Origin: Anthopleura xanthogrammica
Lineage: Eukaryota; Cnidaria; Anthozoa; Actiniaria; Actiniidae
DNA length: 64,000 nt
Direction: 5' to 3'
NCBI GenBank assembly: GCA_964019055.1
Contig: OZ025217.1
Location: 1,762,501 to 1,826,500 of the forward strand
Shown here: positions 52,101-61,064 of the stretch, piece by piece
Position numbering within the stretch: position 1 is the stretch's first letter
Layout: every line of letters starts with the position of its first letter
Position numbers and translations under genes: made by a program
The notes under the pieces: model-generated
What the model was told of the DNA's origin: nothing
Seen by the model: only the letters and a program-made list of their open reading frames with translations
Databases searched by the model: none

Positions 52101-55100
52101 GGATGGAATAGGATGAATGGGATGGATGCATGGGATGGATGCACATATGGATGGATAGAATGGAATGGAATTGACGTATTGGATAGGAAGGGAATGGATA
52201 TATGCATGAATGAATGAGACGACAAATGGATTGAAAAATAAGGATTCTCCTCACTTCAGAATCAATAATTTGTCTGTGATTTAAATTATCTCTCAAGGTC
52301 AATCGGCATATACCGTAAGACACGTTTCCTATAGTTTTGTAATGGCTAATCAATTGTATTTGTTAAACAAGACGATAAGGGAGGCAGGAAAATTAGGTTT
52401 CCTCTTTAAAAATCAAACAAAAATGCAATCAACTTGGCTTAAAACTTATCAGTAGTGAAGAGCTGTTTTGTTAATCGATCTACTCTTGTAAATATTGGTA
52501 AAAACCAATAAGTCAACGGAAAATGTTTTATCTAAAATCATAAATCATGAATCAGGATTTCAACTCTAAGACCATTAGGAGCAATCAAAATATTTCACTT
52601 TTTTTTCTAAAGAAAGGATGAAAAAAGATAGTAATGGAGGATGAATGAATGAATGAATGAATGAATGAATGAATGAATGAATGAATGATGAATGAATGAA
52701 TGAATGAATGAATGAATGAATGAATGAATGAAGAAATGAAAGAATGGATGGACTAATGAATGAATGAATGAATGAATGAATGAATGAATGAATGAATGAA
52801 TGAATGAATGAATGGATGGATGGATGGATGGATGGATGGATGGATGGATGGATGGATGGATGGATGGATGGATGGATGGATGGATGGATGGATGGATGGA
52901 TGGATGGATGGATGGATGGATGGATGGATGGATGGATGGATGGATGGATGGATGGATGGATGGATGGATGGATGGATGGATGGATGGATGGATGGATGGA
53001 TGGATGGATGGATGGATGGATGAATGAATGAGAAAGACAGAACCGCGAATGCAATTGAAGAAAGGAAGAAAGGAAAATAAAAAGAAGAAAAGCCGAAAGA
53101 AAGAAAGAACTAACGAAAGAATAATCGAGAAATACCATTAATCTCATAGCTAAAATGTATTAACGTTATCATCTTCTGCATTGCAAAACAAAATCACATG
53201 GATTTCCTATCCCAAACAAAATCATAATAGGATGAAATTTACCTTATTCTATACAATCATAAAAACAGCAATCTTACTATAAAAATAAAGATCTTATTTA
53301 GTCGTTATACCATCGTGATTTATCTAAAGAACAATAAGTGTTGGTATGATCTGGATTTCTTGAAAATAAATGTGGATAAATTTTCATATAAAACTTGTTG
53401 GATTTATTACTAAACTCGAATGATTTGGATAATCTAGCCTCTAAAACCGAGTCTTATCGCGTAAAAGGCGGATTCTTCTATATAGATCGCATGTTTATTT
53501 ATTCTTAGCTTTAAAAATCCTAAGGCCTCAATTAAAGTTCGCTTCCAGTTACAGGAATAATCTAGAATAATGAGGCATTGAATTGGCTTTCCTAACTCCT
53601 TTTAAATGTATGATTTCGAGACGTGCTCGAAAACAAACAAAATTATTGATTATTTTGGTTATGTACTATACCTTTCTTTAATAGAACTTCCCCTGCGGAC
53701 ACTGTGTAGCCTAGGCATTGAAAATAGAATCTCAAATATAGCGAAGAAAAATAGTCAAAAACATGTATTGGATTGATGAGGTATTCAGGGTTGAATAGCG
53801 AGTTAGTTTATCGCTAACCAGCGACTTGTTTTTTTTTGTCCGCAAATGTAGTTCATAACCACAGCTTTAGTACAGAATGACTCTACGGAGCCGGGTGTCT
53901 AGATCTAGAGAGCTGTCCTATATCTTTCGACATATTTAAATTGAATTTTAATGACGAAAAATAAATAAAATTAAGCTTGGAATTAAACTTCTCGCGGCGG
54001 GAAAAAGGCGAGGAAAACAGAAAAAAATAGTGAGAAAGAAAAACAGAAAATCAATCGTCAAAACAAACAATCGTAAGCACTCGAGTCAAGTAATCTATAT
54101 CATTAAGACGTGATCTAAACCTTTTTAAATGATCAAATATTTTGATTAACTTCTATGGTTTCGATGAATGTTTTTTCCTCTTTTCTATGGAAATTTTTGA
54201 CGATAAGGAGCTAAATTATCTCGTAGGCACTCGATTTTCCGGCAAGTTTTGCGTGCTTGGGCTCGGCCGCTTCCTCCTATCGTCCTTTCCGACCCTTAAG
54301 AAACCCCTTAGATGATGAATTTACGAGATAGTTTGTGCGGTTTTTTATGTTTGCTTTGATAAATGTAGGCAAAACAGCACGCAAGTATAACCCACGTCTT
54401 GACTTATTGATTCATGATACAGACAAAAATACACCATGAAAAAAATGTGGATCGAGCTGCATCGCACATCTAATGTCTTTATACGCCCTCCACTTCTAAA
54501 CGCCGAGAAAAGAAGAATAAATTTGTAATTTCCACTCCCAAAAGAAGATTTATGGAACAGACGACAGCACTATCATAGATAACTGAGAATGATTTTTCCA
54601 GACGCAAGGCATCTGTGTCGCTTAAAACTCCAGAAAACTATAAAACCAGATTAACCCATGACACAAGAAAAACGTTAAAGAAAACAAGATGTTTGCGATA
54701 AGCTAAGCTGATTGTCTGAATCTGTTACCCATTTGTGCAAGTTTGGTAATATAGCGGTGAAATAATTAGGTCAGTGCCATCCATTCTCTCCATCTTGACG
54801 CCATGTTAAAAGTTTTTGGAAAAGCCGACAAACTTGTGGCATCCTTTCGTCTGGTGCTACATAGCCATACTTACAAACATTGAAAGGAATTACTGAAGTA
54901 TTGTTTATCTATAACAGAGGTTTAGAATAAGTTTTAATAGTCTGGAAAAAACCGCTCATTTAGGACAAACTTTAGGGCAGGAATCTATCTGTTGTCGATG
55001 CCAGCGATTCCGGAGTTTTACACTAGACGAGCAATAGTTTTTTCTTACCGTCGATATTATGAAATTAAAACAAGACTATAAAGAAAAAGAGAAGTTTTTT

Positions 55101-57716
55101 CTTTCGAAAACGTGCGCGCATGTATACTTATTGACAAAATCCATCGATAAGAACCGGTTTGTAAGATGCGTGGAATGCGACATTCAAGTGGCTTCCACTA
55201 AGTTAATGAACCAATCAAAATTCACGAAAACCCACAAAGTGCAATCGAATTACCCGGATAAGAAATCTAATTAAGGACATGATTTTTTATAAGATTGCGC
55301 GGAATTTTCTTGAAGATTATAACCTTAACCGCTGATGATACAGATAGTGATGATAATGGTGGTGTTGGTGGTGATGATGATGGTATTGATGATGATAATG
55401 ATGATGATGATAATGATGGTGGTGGTGATGGTGATGATGATGATGGATGATGATGATGGTGATGATGACAGATGATGATGACAGATGATGATGACTGTTT
55501 CAAAATGTCTACTTAGTATTACATATCTGCGAAACATCAACCTAATGTCATAAATATTTTTTCACAGCACTGACTATACGATACACGAAGCAAAAGTTTG
55601 AGGATATTTACGAACCAACAATAGGTAAGGCATACAACTTATCTTCACATTCAACATCGGTGCCCAAATAATAGACCTCTTTAATATGGGTTTAATGTTT
55701 TCCCATTTCAGCCCACGTGTCCTTCTCTTGGGAATAAGATTCTTTGTTTGAGTTGTATCCATATTTATGTGTCTTCTCATGCGCAACCATTAAACAAAGA
55801 AATGATACTCTAGGGACGGAATGACACGTGGTTTGAAATGGGAAAACATTACACCCAAGTTAAAGACTATATTATAATTATTTTCCATATAATTTTCATT
55901 GTTGTTGAAAATTCTTAATAAATAAATGAATAAATGATTCTATTTTTCTAGAGGATACTTACCCAACAAATGTAGAGCTGGATGGTCGTTCAGTAGAGCT
56001 ATCAGTTGTGGACACTGCTGGCCATGTAAGTAAGAAATTATCTGAGGTGATATGTGCTTGTTTTTCCTTGTTCCTCTCTATTCATCTGTGAAATCGTGCC
56101 TTGTGTTTTACTTCCTCCTGGTAATTCATCAAATGAGCTTGACATTGCATGGTTTTAAGTCAACCTTTCTACCCTTGTTGGTTAGCAATCGTCAGGCATG
56201 GTATTGCTTCTATGCACAAGCACTCGATTTATGGTTATCGTGCCCTCCAAAGGTATTTTTTTGGCAGACGAACGTGGTATTTTTTATTCTGAATTCCAAC
56301 CTCCACCAAGTATCGTTCACCATTGAATATGCCAACCATGGTCTAACAATGTAGAGCATGCTAACCATAATATAACCACGTATAGAGCATGCTAAACCAT
56401 GGTCTAACAATGTAGAGCATGCTAACCATAATCTAACCAGGTAGACCATACTGACATTTTCCCCTGTTCTCCTTCAGGGTGTATTTAGCCAGATGAGAGA
56501 GAGCTACATCAAGTCAGGAGATGGGTTCCTCCTAGTATACTCGGTGACAGACAAGGAAAGTCTTAAAGCAATCTCTGCGATTAGAGAACAAATACTCAGT
56601 GTTAAAGGAGAAAAAGGAAAAATCAACACAAACACAGCTATGGTGCTAGTGGGAAATAAGGTAACGAGAACCCTTAAAAAAAACTCGAATCAAGGGAGAG
56701 ACCTACCAAACTTGTGCTGCAAAGTCCAACAATAGACCTCATCGGCTTGGGGGTAATGTTGTCCCATTTCAGACCACGTGTCATTCTCTTGAGAATAATA
56801 TTCTTTGTTTGAGTTGTATCCATATTCATGTATCTTCTCATGCGCAACCGTTAAACAATGAAATGATACTCTGGGGAATGACACGTGGTCTGAAATGGGA
56901 CAACATTACACCCAAGCCGATGAGGTCTATTGAGCCCTAGACCCCAGCGTTGATAACGCCATCATCACGCTACTCTTGACTCCCAGAACCAACAGTAAGA
57001 CTTTCCAAGAAACTAACTTTATGGCAGAAGTCCCAATGCGCGCAGTTTCGCGAAGTCGTTTTTAAGAAATTGCGCAATGTTGCTTTGTATGTATGGAGCT
57101 TTTCCGTTTATGTTTTTGATAACTCTATAAGCATCCGTTCATTTCTCCCATTGATATCTACAATATTCATCCCTCTATTCATCTGTCCATACAACCCACC
57201 ATCCACTAATCCATGCACCCATCCTACCTTCCATCCACTGCCACATTCATCCATTCATCCCATTTAGACTTCCATTTATCCATCCATCCATTCATACAAC
57301 CACCCACAAGATATTTCTCATCCATATGCAATATCATCTAAAACTCTGTCCTCACCTTTTAACAGTGTGATCTTGATGATGAAAGGCAAATATCGTACCA
57401 GGAGGGTGACCGCCTTGCCAGGCAGTTTTCTTGTTCATTCTTCGAGACATCAGCCAAGGATGACGTAGGTGTCGAAGACGTCTTTGTTGAGCTCACTAGA
57501 AAGATAAAAAGAAGCAAAATGGCAACATTAAGCAAGCACTTTGTGAGAAACAGCCGAATGCGATTCTCCATGCGAAGCTTGTCGATCAATGAACGAAAAT
57601 GTAAAGAAAAGCTTCAGGCTCTCAAGGGTAAAGAAACTTCGTCTGATAACTCTTGGAGAAGAAGATCTTTCAGAAGATTTATCTGTGGGACTAGAACACT
57701 GGGTTCAAATTCTTAG
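43186..57716 (+). CDS. Ras-superfamily small GTPase, five coding exons
   Basis: Exons are 43186-43255, 55568-55624, 55952-56025, 56478-56660 and 57366-57716, all with GT/AG borders and matching phases. Together they encode 244 residues. G1 is GEPAVGKS (16-23). The switch I/effector stretch is YEPTIEDTY (38-46) with the Mg-binding threonine T41. G3 is DTAGH (63-67), G4 is NKCD (127-130, split by an intron) and G5 is ETSAK (155-159). The effector stretch is close to Ras/Rap, so a GTP-dependent switch acting on Ras-type effectors is expected. Two key positions are unusual: Ras Gly12 is Pro18 and Gln61 is His67. The tail of about 65 residues is basic (RRRSFRRF near the end) and has no CaaX box, as in RERG/RASL-type members, so membrane binding would depend on charge or other lipidation. 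I place it in the Ras/Rap/RERG branch without naming an orthologue. Confidence 0.92.
44661..44738. repeat. Inverted repeat with ATGGCGGCC arms
   Basis: 'atggcggccatgttggat' pairs with 'atccaacatggcggccat', separated by about 40 bp. A further 'ccaagatggcggcaatgac' lies at about 45078. AAGATGGCGGC is the YY1-type core, but intronic occurrence and palindromic layout equally fit a MITE remnant. Confidence 0.7.
45339..45549. mobile_element. Palindromic MITE (TAGACCCTTTCACAG family)
   Basis: About 80-bp inverted arms: 'tagaccctttcacagttccc' with 'tgcgccattttgaaaggtag' and 'gactaacggtgagctt' against 'aagctcaccgttagtc', 'ctacctttcaaaatggcgca' and 'gggaactgtgaaggg'. It lies in intron 1 of the GTPase gene. 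There is no transposase frame. Confidence 0.9.
45880..46097. repeat. Tandem repeat, about 47 bp x 4-5
   Basis: The unit is 'ttagatgtaaaatc-g-atgg' plus 'tcgatatgtacaggttgata'. One copy lacks the 'tact' segment. The first copy is diverged. Confidence 0.88.
47208..47815. repeat. Tandem repeat, about 115 bp, 5-6 copies
   Basis: Recurring blocks are 'caaatattaggaagccattt', 'ca-tgttacggc', 'cgtgcacagcatgtgtg' and 'actgcacagtgattggct'. Two longer sub-blocks (47430-47530 and 47615-47710) repeat almost exactly. The 'aagccatttca-tgttacgg' core is also found at 18687-19105. Confidence 0.88.
48415..48556. repeat. (GAGAA)n microsatellite
   Basis: About 27 pentanucleotide units with one early interruption, preceded by degenerate AAAGG sequence from about 48362. 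It is homopurine. Confidence 0.97.
50465..50592. repeat. Purine/A-rich tract
   Basis: Irregular AAAAAG and GAAAGAAA sequence without a regular unit. Confidence 0.7.
51885..52215. repeat. Degenerate GGAT/GAAT region
   Basis: Imperfect 'atggatggat' and 'gatgtatggg' units over about 330 bp include a duplicated stretch around 'gatgcatcggatgga' (51943 and 52038). Confidence 0.88.
52637..53027. repeat. (ATGA)n followed by (GGAT)n microsatellite
   Basis: About 170 bp of GAAT/ATGA units change abruptly at about 52812 into about 52 pure GGAT units, ending at about 53021. The Met-Asp-Gly-Trp and Ile-His-Pro-Ser frames are repeat artefacts. Confidence 0.97.
55335..55497. repeat. (GAT)n/(GGT)n trinucleotide-rich tract
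   Basis: Mixed GAT, GGT and AAT triplets include a repeated 'gatgatgatgaca'. The tract ends about 70 bp before exon 2 of the GTPase gene. Confidence 0.92.
55672..55869. mobile_element. Palindromic MITE (TAGACCTC family) in GTPase intron 2
   Basis: It is bounded by TA. The left arm 'gacctctttaatatgggttt' plus 'aatgttttcccatttcagcc' pairs with the right arm 'tttgaaatgggaaaacatt' and 'acacccaagttaaagac'. The interior is shared with 56733-56929. It ends about 80 bp before exon 3. Confidence 0.9.
56335..56452. repeat. Short tandem repeat, about 30 bp x 4
   Basis: 'aaccatggtctaacaatgta' plus 'gagcatgct' alternates with 'aaccataatataaccacgta' in intron 3 of the GTPase gene, just before exon 4. Confidence 0.85.
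56673..56990 (-). mobile_element. SINE-like remnant interrupted by a MITE in GTPase intron 4
   Basis: 'aactcgaatcaagggagaga' with 'cctaccaaac' on the left, and 'ttgagccctagacccca' with 'cgccatcatcacgctac' on the right, resemble successive parts of the SINE copies at 14965 and 25455. They are separated exactly by the MITE at 56733-56929. Confidence 0.55.
56733..56929. mobile_element. Palindromic MITE (TAGACCTC family), best copy
   Basis: The 197-bp element is bounded by TA. Its arms of about 50 bp start 'gacctcatcggcttggggg' and end 'acccaagccgatgaggtc'. They match almost perfectly, including 'catttcagaccacgtg' against 'cacgtggtctgaaatg'. The sharp arms suggest a fairly recent insertion. Confidence 0.93.
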
Positions 57717-58020
57717 CCTTAGCAGTAGCAAGTATCAAGAGCTTGAAAAAATCCAACATCATTCCTTTTCCATGTAAAGAATGACAACAGGGTGTGGTGA
57801 GGGTGGCCAAAATGCAGGCCAAATATTACTTACAGTATAGGTGATCTGATGGCAGGTGAAATAGAGTGTGAAGTGCCAAGCGGAAACCAAATGGCAAGTG
57901 AACTTTTACAGCTAAAAGTTATTCCTGCTAAACATTAAAACTGTCAGGCTAAACCTCTTTAAATTCAAGTCATTCTATCCCACATAAAACCACAAGAGTC
58001 TGGATTGGATTTTGATCAGA

Positions 58021-58026
58021 AATAAA
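58021..58026 (+). terminator. Putative poly(A) signal of the GTPase gene
   Basis: An AATAAA hexamer lies about 305 bp downstream of the stop codon. Its use is inferred. Confidence 0.4.
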
Positions 58027-58124
58027 TACATTTGATGCCCAACTTTTACAAACTGAAGGGACATTTTGGAACATTTACAAGATTTATACTGAGCTTTCCA
58101 TAGATATATGTACATGGTTGATTG

Positions 58125-58390
58125 AGCATGAAGGGCAGTGTTTGCCTGTTATTGCAGGATGATAATGAGATTCATGGGATTCATTCTACCCTCTGGTTGA
58201 TAGCACATGACGGGCAGTGTTTGTCTGTCATTGTAGGCTGGTAATGAGACTCATGAGATCCATTCAGCTGATTGATACCAAGCAATAGAATAACCTCTGG
58301 TTGATAGCACATGATGGGCAGTGTTTGCCTGTCATTGTAGGCTATAATGAGATTCATTCAGCTGATTGATACCAAGCAATAAGCCAGATC
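58125..58390. repeat. Tandem repeat, about 95 bp x 3, in the GTPase 3' flank
   Basis: Units share 'gggcagtgtttgcctgtcat', 'tgtaggct', 'aatgagattcat', 'cagctgattgataccaagca' and 'ctctggttgatagcacatga'. Confidence 0.88.
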
Positions 58391-59695
58391 TCAGTATTCT
58401 AGGTTACAGAGATCTTACAAGAGCAGTCCAAAAAAGTACAAAACTATTCTTAAAACCTGAAGCCATAATGGAAAACACTGATATTTGTGCAACTCAAACT
58501 ACTTGGCTAAACTTATTCTGACATAACTAAACTAAAACAAGAAATGGGTTAATATTTAAATATTACAAATAATTATTGCTCCAAGATAAAACTGTAAAAT
58601 ACAGGCACAATAATCCTGTTTTCTCAATTATCTAGCACTTGGTATATTTAGGTCAAAAGCTTAGTTTACTTATAACTTGAAAATCACCTTTATTAAAATA
58701 TGCACAGCAACAGCATAATGCACCAGCCTTTCCCCTCTAATTAATGACCAGTCCCTTAAGGAAAGATCATAAAAACTTTAACAACCAAATAAGAAAGCTA
58801 AAGATAGTTTGGCCAAAAAACTAAATCGAAGCATGATATAGACCCCTTGCATGTGATGTCATGACTCCGATGTGAAAGGGGCGGGGATGCTCATCTTACT
58901 TTTTGGGGTTAATTTTCATTATTTGGTACTTTAGTACAAAAAGCTAATTAAAATGGCTAAAATTAGCATCATTTGGTACCATTTAGGGGTAAAATTTGCA
59001 AATGTCATGACTGTGAGAAAGAGATCATGGTATATTTTGGGGGTCATTTTCAAAATTTCAAATGAGCATCCCCTGCCTTCTATATATGGGAGCCCCCCCA
59101 GGTGTCGAGCTGGTGAAAGGAACAATGAAAGACACCTATATAAGAAAAATCAAATCCATACATAGAGAATAGTATTGGATAAAAGTGATTTGACATATTT
59201 TACAATGTGTAGGAATGAAATATCAATAATAATAATCATATATAATTATTATATAGTATTGTACAAATAGATGGATTATCTTTTTTGAAAGAAAGAAAAC
59301 AAAAATGTACAAAAAGATAAAAACCTTAGTATAAGGAAGACATAAAGTGTAGTATTTAGGATTAAGTTAAGAAACAAAATATTTACAGGGATACGTCAAG
59401 TTTTAGCAAACATGAATAAACCACTATACATCAGAGACTTTTCTTCACAAATATAATTTCTATCAATTTACAACTTCTTAAAAAGGGTTCCTTTCTGACC
59501 CCTTTAAGCCTAAACAAAGTACCGAAAAAATCTGCATATTTAATGTCAATTTAATAATATGTACATACCTTAAATAGTGTGGTATATTAAATATTAATGA
59601 TGTATATATATATTAGCTGATCTACTCTGTCATTGTGTTCTGTGTTTCAGAAAATATCTAGATAATAGAATATCTATGAAGTGGAATTGGAATTT
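58391..59695. other. Intergenic stretch between convergent genes
   Basis: The sequence is AT-rich. A single arm related to the AGACCCCTTGCA MITE starts at about 58841 ('atagaccccttgcatgtgat'). Nothing else could be supported. Confidence 0.5.
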
Positions 59696-59912
59696 GAAAG
59701 TGGTATGGAGGGTCTTAAGAGGGTATAGTGTGTAGTTCCAGAAAATATTCATACCTTCCCCATGGAGGGGACTGGAATTTCCAAGGGGCGGGGAGGGTCT
59801 GAGGAGGGTATATTGTGTAGTTCCAGAAAATATTCATACCTTCCCCATGGAGGGGACTGGAATTTCCAAGGGGTGGGGAGGGTTTGAGAAGGGTATATTG
59901 TGTATTACAAAG
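59696..59912. repeat. Tandem repeat, about 93 bp x 2.3
   Basis: 'gtgtagttccagaaaatatt', 'cataccttccccatggaggg' and 'gactggaatttccaaggggc' are repeated nearly exactly, with partial flanking copies. Confidence 0.9.
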
Positions 59913-59987
59913 TTTGGGGAAATAACATATCGTTATGTCCTTTTGCTGCTTGAATTCCCATCACCCAAACTGCATTTCGGGCTTGGT

Positions 59988-60065
59988 ATGCAGCATGCAG
60001 CATGCAGCATGCAACATGCAACATGCAACATGCAACATGCAACATGCAACATGCAACATGCAACA
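59988..60065. repeat. 7-bp array, ATGCAGC/ATGCAAC
   Basis: Eleven heptamers are in perfect register. The first three or four are ATGCAGC and the rest ATGCAAC. Because the unit is not a multiple of three, all frames read through it. Confidence 0.95.
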
Positions 60066-61017
60066 AAACCTTCACCAACCTTTTTTGAAATGGCTGTATA
60101 AACTGGCTGTTTTATATAATTCCAGTATAGGATTTTCTTAAAAAGAAACAGCACAGAGAGGATCTATCAATCCATCCCATTAAAACCCAAAGCTCGCCTT
60201 CCAAACAGGTCTAGCGATAACATTTGATAAGCTACAAGAGTGTGTGTCAACAAGAGGCCATTTTGAATCAGAACACTACAGTAGCTTTCATCGAAAATAT
60301 CTAACGAAATACTTAAGAAACCGCGCGCAAGAATAAATGTAGTATAAAATCTTACCTTATAAAGGGATATTCAATCAAGGATGATTCATAAACAGGTTTT
60401 TTTTGAGTGAAAATCCTTCCTAACTTCAACACATTCAATCTGTTCTTTGGCTCTTCAAATCTCGCGCCAACTGAGGATCAAACGGAGAGACACTGGGCAC
60501 TATTACACAGGAAATCCAAGCTCTGTATCCGAGAAAGTTCAACTCATCAACTCCTCATTTTGTAGAACGTTTTCAATAAAAAGCCTTGAAACTTACCTAG
60601 AATATTTGTTGTATTGCTGCTTTATGCTGTTAACAGTTAAAGCGGATTTGGATGAGTGCTAAGCCCTTTTTTGAATACTTTTGTATTTTTAGACTTTGGG
60701 CTTCCTGTGGTCCAATCATCATCCGGGATAAATCAAAGTACATGCATAGCACTTTTGAAACTTTTTATTAAAAATATGAAATATACTTTTGCAAATCTAG
60801 ATAATTTCTTACAAACTATACCGTTTTAAAAATGGATAGTTAAAGAAATTCGTAGCTCACAATATGTTATCAGGACACAGGTATCCCAACTTTTTTTTAT
60901 GTCCGCATCTCAAAGTGAGATTTGTCGTTGAACTTGTGCCGTTGATGTAGAAATTTTTGAAAAATTAACCAAAGCGCTAATTGGGCCTCTAAATTCGATC
61001 GATGACTTTGTTTTTGC

Positions 61018-61023
61018 TTTATT
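61018..61023 (-). terminator. Putative poly(A) signal of the secreted-peptide gene
   Basis: AATAAA on the minus strand lies about 42 bp after the stop codon of the proposed last exon. Confidence 0.5.
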
Positions 61024-61064
61024 TACAGACAATCTTCAAGTGGGGCAGAAATATCACCGTTCAT

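Larger units (their letters stand above)
43256..55567 (+). other. Ras-type gene intron 1 (12.3 kb)
   Basis: The donor GTAAGC is at 43256 and the acceptor TTTTTTCACAG ends at 55567. The intron holds MITEs, tandem arrays and large microsatellites listed separately. Between them (43256-44650, 48560-51870, 53030-55330) I see only AT-rich sequence without supported features. Confidence 0.85.

Noticed and set aside
56052..56354. 100-codon plus-strand ORF inside GTPase intron 3
   Set aside because: It lies wholly between two well-supported exons and is Phe/Leu/Ser-rich without a motif.
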